39,401 bases of DNA from Gemmatimonadaceae bacterium (GTDB taxonomy: Bacteria > Gemmatimonadota > Gemmatimonadetes > Gemmatimonadales > Gemmatimonadaceae). The notes under the pieces are model-generated. The model did no database searches and was not told the origin of the DNA. It worked only from the letters and a program-made list of their open reading frames with translations. Positions within the stretch are counted from its first letter, which is position 1. Every line of letters starts with the position of its first letter. The stretch lies in NCBI GenBank assembly GCA_024710705.1, contig JANJUF010000083.1:1-39401 (forward strand), given 5' to 3'. Made by a program: the position numbers and the translations under genes. Of this stretch, positions 8,069-14,948 are shown one piece after another.

Positions 8069-8914
8069 GATCTCGAGGACACTCTCCTGCGTGAGGCGCT
8101 GCGCGCGGCGGCGCCCACGCAGTTCGAGCGTCAGGACCCCCTCGCCCTCGCCGGTCATTGCTGTCCCGGCGAGTGGGAGCAACAAGCGCACCGTGCTGGA
8201 GCCGCCGCCGATGACGCGCACCGTGTCGCCGAACTGGACGCCGGTTCCCTCGAGCATCACGCGCGAGCGCCGGACCACCGCCGCGTGCGCGGCGCCGTCT
8301 CGCAGCGTGGCGGACTCAGCGACATAGGTCCGTACCGAGTGCACGCGCAGCGGAATCCCGTCGCGGCAGAGCGTGTACGTGGCAGAGTCCTGCCAGGTGG
8401 TACCGGGGGAGAGGGGCGACGGGGGCGCGAGCCACAGCTCGCGCCACCCGTTGACGATTGCCGCGTTGGCGTCAGCGCACGTTGCGTCCTCGCTCTCGGG
8501 GAGCCTGGGCTGTGCGCCGGCACCAACGCCCTCTGCCTCGAAGCGCAGCGGAAGGACGAGGTCTGCCGGCACGGCTGCCGAGTCAAGCGCGCCGACACGC
8601 ACGCGGAAGTCGGTGATCCGCCCCACCCAACGCATAGGCGCGTCGCCGGGCGCAACCGCCCACTCCGCGGTCAATGCGCTCTGGAGCGTATCCTCGCGTA
8701 CAAGGCTGTCGGTCTCGGTGACGAGCCGGGCGGTGATCACGAGTTGCTGTGTGCGCGGGGCCATGGAGGGCGCGAGCACCCAGGGAGCGGCCAAGGGGTC
8801 GCGTGCCGCGCCAGCTCCTGCCGCGCTCGGCAGGCGCGCCGTCGCCGTCCCGCCGGCGCAGGCGGAGACGACGAGAACGAAGGCGAGTGCGCGATGCGCG
8901 CGACGAGCAGTCAT
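8057..8914 (-). CDS. Putative lipoprotein of unknown function
   Basis: A 285-residue protein. It has a short basic N-terminus and a hydrophobic stretch ending in the lipobox VSAC (Cys at 19), so it is predicted to be exported and lipid-anchored. The mature part is rich in beta-strand-like segments and contains two spaced cysteines (in ATCAD and TLCRDG). No domain was recognised. An upstream in-frame start exists at 8968, but the signal peptide places the start at the ATG at 8914. It lies downstream of rnpB on the same strand. Confidence 0.6.
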   Translation of the reverse strand: MTARRAHRALAFVLVVSACAGGTATARLPSAAGAGAARDPLAAPWVLAPSMAPRTQQLVITARLVTETDSLVREDTLQSALTAEWAVAPGDAPMRWVGRITDFRVRVGALDSAAVPADLVLPLRFEAEGVGAGAQPRLPESEDATCADANAAIVNGWRELWLAPPSPLSPGTTWQDSATYTLCRDGIPLRVHSVRTYVAESATLRDGAAHAAVVRRSRVMLEGTGVQFGDTVRVIGGGSSTVRLLLPLAGTAMTGEGEGVLTLELRGRRRAQRLTQESVLEIRAP

Positions 8915-8932
8915 CAGGGGAGGATAATGCAC

Positions 8933-8976
8933 GATGGCAGGCGACGGTGTGGTTCTCACACCGCACACCTGCCATC
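8933..8976 (-). terminator. Hairpin after rnpB, probable terminator
   Basis: GATGGCAGG (8933-8941) pairs with CCTGCCATC (8968-8976). Inside, GGTGTG (8946-8951) pairs with CACACC (8957-8962) around a 5-base loop. It starts about 9 bases after the predicted RNase P RNA 3' end and lies before the next minus-strand start. No strong T-run follows, so it may instead be a 3' processing or stabilising structure. Confidence 0.5.
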
Positions 8977-8984
8977 GGTTCCTT

Positions 8985-9355
8985 CGTGGGCCCCGCCTAT
9001 AAGCCGGGTTCTGTCGGGGCCTTGCAGCCCCGGACGATCATTTCTCTCGGCGTACGGTCGCCCGCACGCTCTAGCAGCCAACCCGCGGCGTCTTGGTCAC
9101 AGAGGACTGCTGCTCGCCGCCTATTTGGCCTTGCTCCCGCTGGGGTTTGCCGTGCCGTCCCCGTTGCCGTGGACGCGGTGGGCTCTTACCCCACCGTTTC
9201 ACCCTTACCTCCACCTGCGTGAAGGCGGTCTGTTCTCTGTGGCACTGTCCGTCACGCCTCGCGGCGTGCCCAGGCGTTACCTGGCAGCGTGTCCAAGGAG
9301 CCCGGACTTTCCTCGGCGCAGGCGAACCCACGACGCGATCGTCCGGCGGGACCAC
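8985..9355 (-). ncRNA. rnpB: RNase P RNA, bacterial class A
   Basis: The minus strand carries the universal 5' core GAGGAAAGTCCGGGCTCC and the 3' core ACAGAACCCGGCTTA. Between them lie other conserved segments, such as GAAACGGTGGGGTAAGAGCC. The ends can be set by helix P1: GGTCCCGCC near 9353 pairs with GGCGGGGCC at 8997-8989 with one wobble, giving about 370 nt, normal for class A. It is the catalytic RNA of RNase P, working with RnpA (4588-4935). Exact ends are accurate to only a few bases. Confidence 0.95.
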
Positions 9356-9495
9356 ACCGGCAATCTAATCCGTCGCGGACGCGATGACGGGTCGCAGGCG
9401 GAGGTCGGCCCGGGGTGACGAGGGAATGACTTGCGGGAGCGAGACTGGCGACGACCCCTCCCCCCCTCCCTTCTAAGCTTGCTGCCGAGGTTCGC

Positions 9496-10404
9496 ATGAA
9501 CGTTTCCTCGCCCACGCTCCAGGCTCCGGTGGTCACCGTGCTCGACCCTGACGAACGCGCTCGCGTCGACGCAGCTGGCGAAGGGCTGTATCACACCATT
9601 CACCGCGAGACCATCGCCGATGCACTCGAGGACCTGAAGCACCGGCGCGTCGGCGCGGTGCTCCTGGGCGTCGTGCGATGCGGGCGACAGCTCGATCGGC
9701 GCGTGGCGTCCGTCGTGCGCGAGTTTCCCACAGTGCCGACCGTAGCGCTCCTCGGCGGCGAGTCGGCCAACGCCGACGCCTTGCTCCGGCTCGGCAACGC
9801 CGGGATCACGCGCCTCGTGGACGTGCGTGTCCCGGCGGGGTGGAGTCAGCTGCGGCGCATCCTTGCCTCGGAAGCGATGCGCGCGGCGGACCGCACCGCG
9901 CTGGCGCGGATCCGCGAGGTGCTTGAGCCGGTGCCCGAGGAGACGTGGATGTTCTTCGAGGCACTATTCGCCGCGAGCGAGCGCAGCGGGACGGTGCAGG
10001 CGCTCTCCATGCGGATGCAGGTCCTTCCGAGCACGCTGATGAGTCGCTTCTTCCGGGCGCGCCTTCCGGCCCCGAAGCGCTATCTGGCATACGCGCGACT
10101 CCTGCGGGCGGCGCGGCTCTTCGAGGACGCGGGCCACTCCATCGCCGACGTCTCGAACGCCCTGGACTTCTCGTCGCCGCAGAGCTTTGGTCGCCACGTC
10201 GTGACCTTCCTCGGCATCTCGGCGGGCGAGTTCCGGCGCACCCACACCGCCGAGCGGATGCTTGAGCGCTTTCTCGGCGAGCTTGTGGTCCCGCACACCG
10301 AGGCCCTGCGAAAGCTGCGGGCGCTCATGCTACGCCCTGGCATGCGCACCATCCCGCCGTCAGTGCGCGATCACCGCCCGGCCAGGCAGCGCCGCGCCGG
10401 CTAG
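9496..10404 (+). CDS. AraC-type transcriptional regulator with a receiver-like N-terminal domain
   Basis: A 302-residue protein. The C-terminal half holds an AraC/XylS double helix-turn-helix (about 180-250), including RYLAYARLLRAARLFEDAG and FSSPQSFGRHV. The first 115 residues have the beta-alpha rhythm of a response-regulator receiver (VVTVLDPD..., AVLLGVV..., VPTVALLGG). The phospho-acceptor aspartate expected in the third strand is missing (AVLLGVVRCG). It may therefore be a pseudo-receiver sensing something other than phosphorylation, or act constitutively. A GAGG ribosome binding site lies about 7 bases before the ATG. A basic tail of about 50 residues follows the HTH. Targets are unknown. 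Confidence 0.75.
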   Translation: MNVSSPTLQAPVVTVLDPDERARVDAAGEGLYHTIHRETIADALEDLKHRRVGAVLLGVVRCGRQLDRRVASVVREFPTVPTVALLGGESANADALLRLGNAGITRLVDVRVPAGWSQLRRILASEAMRAADRTALARIREVLEPVPEETWMFFEALFAASERSGTVQALSMRMQVLPSTLMSRFFRARLPAPKRYLAYARLLRAARLFEDAGHSIADVSNALDFSSPQSFGRHVVTFLGISAGEFRRTHTAERMLERFLGELVVPHTEALRKLRALMLRPGMRTIPPSVRDHRPARQRRAG

Positions 10405-10419
10405 CGGTGCGCCGCGCCG

Positions 10420-10971
10420 TCACATGCGGGCGACGATCTCCGACGCCGTGACGAGCGAGGCGACCTCGAGCCCCGCGGCCTCGAGTGCCTCACGCCCGCC
10501 CTCGCCGCGATCGACGACCGCCAGCACACCAAGGATCGTTCCGCCGGCCGCGCGCACCGCGTCTACCGCGCGAAGCGCCGAGCCGCCGGTGGTGATGACA
10601 TCCTCGACGACCACGACGTGGTCACCGACTTCGAAGGCGCCTTCAATCACCTTGCCAGTGCCGTGGGATTTCGCTTCCTTCCGCACGGTGAAGGCGCGAA
10701 TCGGCGTCCCGGCCAGCTGGCTCGCATAGGCAATGGCATAGCTGACGGGATCGGCGCCGAGCGTCAGTCCCCCGAGGGCCTGCGCGGCCCACCGGCGCGA
10801 ACGGATGGCGTCGAGCCCGAGTGGACCGATGGTCGCGAGCCCTTCGGGGTGCATCGTGGTCGGCCGGCAGTCGATGTAGAGATCCGACTGGCGTCCCGAG
10901 GCGAGCGTAAAGGAGCCGCGGCGCGCACTGCGCGTGGCGAGGAGATCGAGGAGACGGGTGCGAGGATCCAT
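10420..10971 (-). CDS. pyrE: Orotate phosphoribosyltransferase
   Basis: A 183-residue protein. It converts orotate and PRPP to OMP, the fifth step of de novo pyrimidine synthesis. The PRPP-binding signature VVVVEDVITTGGSAL sits in the C-terminal half. The N-terminal FTLASGRQSDLYIDCR and the catalytic-loop region FTVRKEAKSHG are typical. It runs convergent to the AraC-type gene (15-bp gap) and divergent from the histidine kinase gene (42-bp gap). Confidence 0.94.
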   Translation of the reverse strand: MDPRTRLLDLLATRSARRGSFTLASGRQSDLYIDCRPTTMHPEGLATIGPLGLDAIRSRRWAAQALGGLTLGADPVSYAIAYASQLAGTPIRAFTVRKEAKSHGTGKVIEGAFEVGDHVVVVEDVITTGGSALRAVDAVRAAGGTILGVLAVVDRGEGGREALEAAGLEVASLVTASEIVARM

Positions 10972-11013
10972 GCGCGGAGGCTACCCAACCATCGTGGACC
11001 GGTCAATGCACGC

Positions 11014-11925
11014 ATGCTGCTGAGCTGGCTCGTCGGGGTGGGCGCCGCGGCGGCCATCGTCGTCTTCGCGGTGGCGGAGCGTGGGCGTCGTCGCCGGCTG
11101 CGGGAGCGCAGCCTTGAGCTGGAGCACCTGTCCTTCGAGCTGGCGCGAGCGAACCGCGCCAAGTCGGAATTCCTGGCCAACGTTTCGCACGAACTGCGCA
11201 CGCCGCTGGCGGCCATCGTCGGCTTCGTGGACCTCCTGCGCGACGGTTCCTACGGCGAGCTCGGCCCGCGCATGGTCGGGCCGGTGGAGCGCATCCAGGC
11301 GTCGGCTGAACACCTGCAGGGACTGGTGGACCAGATTCTCGACCTCGCGCGTCTCTCGGCAGGCCGGCTCGAGGTGCAGCGCGAGCCGTTGTCCCTCCGC
11401 GCCTTCGTCATCGACGTCGTCAGCGAGGTCGAGCCGCTGATGATCGAAAAGGGGCTCGCGCTCTCCATCCAGGTGCCGGCGACGTTGCCGCGCATCAGCA
11501 CGGACCCGACGCACCTCCGTCAGATCCTGGTCAACCTGATTGGCAACGCCGTGAAGTTCACGTCGCGCGGCGGCATCACCGTGCGGGCCACGCTGGTGAA
11601 CGATTCGGGTGGGCCGCTCGATGATCGGGCTGCCCGCCAACGACCCCTACTCGCGGCCGGCGGCGCGCTCATCGCGCTTCAGGTGGTGGATACCGGCATC
11701 GGCATCGCCGAGAAGGACCAGCAGCGGATCTTCGAGGAGTTCGAGCAGGTGGATCCGGGCTCTCGCACCGATTCGGCGCGGCGGGGGACCGGACTGGGCC
11801 TGACCATCACCCGTCGGCTGGCGCGGCTGCTCGAAGGCGACATCACCGTGGAGAGTGCGCCCGGGAAGGGGAGCTCCTTCACGTGCTGGCTGCCCGTCGA
11901 CCCGGCCCCGCGCGCGCCGGCGTAG
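11014..11925 (+). CDS. Orphan membrane-tethered histidine kinase
   Basis: A 303-residue protein. One N-terminal membrane segment (about 2-21) leads into a charged coiled coil (about 22-52). Then comes the dimerisation/phosphoacceptor domain with SEFLANVSHELRTPL (His59) and the ATPase domain, with N box HLRQILVNLIGNAVKF, G1 DTGIGI, F box FEEF and G2 GTGLGL. There is no periplasmic or PAS sensor domain, so the signal must come through the membrane anchor, the coiled coil or a partner. No response regulator with an intact receiver lies next to it. The frame is open further upstream across pyrE, but the membrane segment fixes the ATG at 11014. Confidence 0.88.
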   Translation: MLLSWLVGVGAAAAIVVFAVAERGRRRRLRERSLELEHLSFELARANRAKSEFLANVSHELRTPLAAIVGFVDLLRDGSYGELGPRMVGPVERIQASAEHLQGLVDQILDLARLSAGRLEVQREPLSLRAFVIDVVSEVEPLMIEKGLALSIQVPATLPRISTDPTHLRQILVNLIGNAVKFTSRGGITVRATLVNDSGGPLDDRAARQRPLLAAGGALIALQVVDTGIGIAEKDQQRIFEEFEQVDPGSRTDSARRGTGLGLTITRRLARLLEGDITVESAPGKGSSFTCWLPVDPAPRAPA

Positions 11926-11941
11926 CCGGGCGCCGCGTCGC

Positions 11942-12847
11942 TCAGCGGCCGAACAGTCCCTTCATCTTCGAGAGCAGTCCGGCCGGCGCTGTCGCCGGGA
12001 ACGGATCCTTCAACGCCTCGGCCAGGGCGTCGGCGAAGGCGACCACGTCGCGATATCGGTCACCGGGGAGCTTCGCGAGCCCCTTCATCACGACCGCCTC
12101 GACCTCGGGCCGGAACTGGAGCTCGGGCTTGGCCTTGTTCAACGGAATCGGAGGCTGCGAGAGCAGCTGCGTGAACATGTCGCGCGGGCTGCGCGCCGTG
12201 TACGGCAGGGTTCCCGTCAGGAACAGATAGGCCATCGTGGCGAGCGAGTACTGGTCTGCAGCCGGCGAGACGATCTCGCCCGACAGCGCCTCGGGCGCGA
12301 CGTACATCAGCGTGCCGACGAAGAAGCCGGCACGCGTGAGCCGCTGGTCCTGCGTCGCGTCCGTTGACGTGGCGATGCCGAAGTCGAGTAGCTTCACCGT
12401 GCGGCTCTCGTGATCGTACATCACGTTGTCCGGCTTGAGGTCCCGGTGCACGATCCCGGCGGAGTGGGCTGCGAACACCGCGCCGGCGATCTGCGTGATG
12501 ACGGCCGAGACCTCGTCGGGCGGAAACGGGGCGTGTCGCTTGGCGTAGCTCTCGAGGAGCTCGCCAGCCGCCCACTCGATCACGAGAAAGGGCAGCCCTT
12601 TCTCTTCGCCCGTCTGAATGGTGCGGATGACGTTGGGGTGCTGCACCCGTGTCCCGAACCCGGCCTCGCGGACGAAGCGGGCGACCGCCGTGCGGTCCTG
12701 CCGGAGCTTCTCGCGCAGGGCCTTGAAGGCGACGGTGCCGTGTTCGGGGTGCGTTGCGCGGTAGACCGTGGCCGTTCCGCCCTCGCCGACCCGGTCGAGG
12801 AGCGTATACCCGGCCTGAGTCGTGCCAACTAGTGGGTCTCGCGTCAC
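11942..12847 (-). CDS. Serine/threonine protein kinase (PknB-type), soluble
   Basis: A 301-residue protein with an almost complete Hanks-type kinase. It shows the glycine loop GEGGTATVY (21-29), the lysine in VAFKAL (Lys42), catalytic HRDLKPDN (134-141), DFG (155-157) and APE (184-186). It lacks the membrane helix and extracellular repeats of PknB, so it should be cytoplasmic. The GTG at 12847 is chosen because the frame further upstream would run over the divergent gene's start. It is convergent with the histidine kinase (16-bp gap). Substrates are unknown. Confidence 0.88.
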   Translation of the reverse strand: MTRDPLVGTTQAGYTLLDRVGEGGTATVYRATHPEHGTVAFKALREKLRQDRTAVARFVREAGFGTRVQHPNVIRTIQTGEEKGLPFLVIEWAAGELLESYAKRHAPFPPDEVSAVITQIAGAVFAAHSAGIVHRDLKPDNVMYDHESRTVKLLDFGIATSTDATQDQRLTRAGFFVGTLMYVAPEALSGEIVSPAADQYSLATMAYLFLTGTLPYTARSPRDMFTQLLSQPPIPLNKAKPELQFRPEVEAVVMKGLAKLPGDRYRDVVAFADALAEALKDPFPATAPAGLLSKMKGLFGR

Positions 12848-12957
12848 GGGGGCGAAGCTATGCGACGGCAGCGAAGGGTGCAAGCGACGGGGAGTGCGTC
12901 CTCCCCCCGATGCGGGGTATAGATTACGCCACTGCGCTCGCCTCTTCCGCGATTTCC

Positions 12958-14337
12958 ATGTCCGCATTTCTCCGTACTGCGTTGCGTCGTTCCCTGCCCG
13001 CCCTGCTTTTGGTGCTGGCGGCCTGCGCCCGTGCTGGCGATGACGGCGTCACGTCCCGGCCTGCGGGGGCGACGAGCCAACGCGACCTGCGCACGCTTTC
13101 CTTCGACCCGACGGCGCTGTACCGCCAGATGGGGATGCTGGCGCGCGGGGCGCCGTTTCCCATGGTCGGGCGCGTCGGGTTCCTAGCCGGCGCCGGTCCC
13201 GACACCACGCACGTGATCCTGACGCTCTCGTTCGCGCCCGGGGCCCTGCGGTTTGAACGGGAGACCGACAGTCGGTTCCGCGCGAACTACACGGTGTCGA
13301 TCCGGGTCCAGGGCGACACCGGGCGCCTGGTGGGTATCGAGACCACCGAGGCGGTCATCGTCGGCTCGTTCCGCGAAACGGAGCGGACCGACGAGAGCGT
13401 GATCTTCCAGGAAATCTTTGACTTGCCCCCCGGCACGTACCGCACCGCGCTGACGCTCCGCGACGTGAGCAGCCAACGTGGCGTCGTGGAGGAGTTCGAC
13501 CTTCTCGTTCCGGACTTCGCGAGCGCGGCGCTCTCGTCTCCCATCCCGGTGACGCAAGTCCTGCCCCGCGCGCGCCGGGACTCACTGCCCTTCGTGCTGG
13601 TCAGCCCCCGCGCCACCGCCGTCTTCGGTGCGGACAGCGTGCTCCCCATGTACATCGAGAGCTATGTACCCGGCGACACCGCGCTGACAATGCTGGCCCG
13701 TGGGGAGTCGGGGCGTACGCTCTGGACCGACACCGTGCGGCTGGTGCCATTCGAGGGGCTGTCGGCGACGCTGGTCGAAATTCCGATCGCCCGGCTCAAC
13801 GTCGGCGTCACGCAGCTGGTCTTCGCGCGGCTGACCGGGACCGACTCTTCGCAGACCTCCGTCTTCGTCGGGTTCGGCTCGGAACTGCCGATCACCCGCT
13901 TCGAGGACATGCTGATGTTCCTGCGGTACTTCGCCACGCCGGCGCGCATCCAGGCGCTTCGCGAAGCGCCGGAGGAAGACCGCGCAGCGGCGTGGGCTGC
14001 CTTCGTGGCCAGCACCGACTCGACGCCCGCCACGGCCGAGCACGAGGACCTGCGCGACTACTTCACCCGGCTCGTGCGGGCCAACGCGCGCTTTCGGGAG
14101 GAGGGGACGCCGGGCTGGCTCTCCGACCGCGGACGCGTGTTCGTCGTGATGGGCGAACCCGACCAGATCCTGGAGCCCACCTTCCAGGACTTCCAGCGTA
14201 ACCGACAGCAGCTCTGGGAGTACCGGAATCGCGGGATTCAGTTGGTGTTCTTCGACGAAACGGGCACGGGACGGTGGCGGCTCACACAGGCGAGTGAAGT
14301 GCGCTTCGAGCAGGAGTTTCGCCGCCTGTTGCGGTGA
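12958..14337 (+). CDS. GWxTD-domain lipoprotein
   Basis: A 459-residue protein. A signal peptide ends in the lipobox LAAC (Cys23), so an outer- or inner-membrane lipoprotein is predicted. A long beta-rich middle part is followed near residue 385 by the family signature, here GWLSDRGRVFVVMGEPD (Trp387, Asp390); the canonical form is GWxTDRGRVYIxYGPPD, so the Thr is Ser. GWxTD proteins are common in Gemmatimonadota, Acidobacteriota and Bacteroidota, and their function is not established. The ATG at 12958 directly precedes the signal peptide. The stop overlaps the next gene by 4 bp. Confidence 0.85.
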   Translation: MSAFLRTALRRSLPALLLVLAACARAGDDGVTSRPAGATSQRDLRTLSFDPTALYRQMGMLARGAPFPMVGRVGFLAGAGPDTTHVILTLSFAPGALRFERETDSRFRANYTVSIRVQGDTGRLVGIETTEAVIVGSFRETERTDESVIFQEIFDLPPGTYRTALTLRDVSSQRGVVEEFDLLVPDFASAALSSPIPVTQVLPRARRDSLPFVLVSPRATAVFGADSVLPMYIESYVPGDTALTMLARGESGRTLWTDTVRLVPFEGLSATLVEIPIARLNVGVTQLVFARLTGTDSSQTSVFVGFGSELPITRFEDMLMFLRYFATPARIQALREAPEEDRAAAWAAFVASTDSTPATAEHEDLRDYFTRLVRANARFREEGTPGWLSDRGRVFVVMGEPDQILEPTFQDFQRNRQQLWEYRNRGIQLVFFDETGTGRWRLTQASEVRFEQEFRRLLR

Positions 14338-14939
14338 CGGTCGCGCCCGAGCTCTCGTTCCGTCGCGAGCTCGCGCGCAAGGCGATCCACCTCGCCACGG
14401 CGCTGCTCCCGATTGCGTGGAGCTTCGGCTGGATCGGGCGCCCGGCGGTGCTGTCGCTGCTCAGCGCGGGCGTCCTCGTCGCCCTCGCGACGGAGGCCGC
14501 GCGCCATCGCGGGGGAGCCTTCGCGGCACGGTTCGATGCGCGGTTCGGAGCCTTGCTCCGGTCGCATGAGACGCGTCGGATCTGCGGCGCCACTTGGCTG
14601 GCACTCGGGATGTGGATGGCGGTCGCGCTCGCCCCGCCAGCCGCCGCGATCTGCGCGCTATGGGCCGGTGCGGTCGGAGACGCGACGGCGGCAATCGCGG
14701 GCCGTGCCGCGAACGCGTGGCGTCGGGCACGCGGAGCCGGGAAATCCCTCGTGGGGTCGGCCGCAGGAGCGCTCGCCACCGCGATGGGCGTGCTCTGGCT
14801 CAGCCCGGCGAGTTGGGGAGAGGCGCTGCTATTGGGCGCCGTCGCGGCCCTCGCCGAATGGCCTTCGCGGCTGGGGGACGACAATCTCCGCGTGGTCCTT
14901 GCCGTCGCGCTCGCGGCGACCCTGCTCGGCGTTCGCTAG
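14334..14939 (+). CDS. CTP-dependent lipid kinase-like membrane protein (dolichol/diacylglycerol kinase family)
   Basis: A 201-residue integral membrane protein with about six hydrophobic segments. The family marks are RELARKAIHL near the N-terminus (the conserved R-K-x-x-H-L), GDATAAIAGR in the middle and GAGKSLVGSAAG after it. These match the SEC59/DGK1/VTE5 group of CTP-using kinases, which act on polyprenols, diacylglycerol or phytol. The substrate here is unknown; a role in lipid or isoprenoid phosphate recycling is an inference. It starts with a GTG that overlaps the stop of the GWxTD gene (GTGA) and ends 9 bases before polA, so the three genes probably form one operon. Confidence 0.75.
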   Translation: MTVAPELSFRRELARKAIHLATALLPIAWSFGWIGRPAVLSLLSAGVLVALATEAARHRGGAFAARFDARFGALLRSHETRRICGATWLALGMWMAVALAPPAAAICALWAGAVGDATAAIAGRAANAWRRARGAGKSLVGSAAGALATAMGVLWLSPASWGEALLLGAVAALAEWPSRLGDDNLRVVLAVALAATLLGVR

Positions 14940-14948
14940 TTTCCCCGC

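Noticed and set aside
9071-9355. Short open frames inside the RNase P RNA gene
   Set aside because: The region is explained by rnpB; the frames have no coding character.
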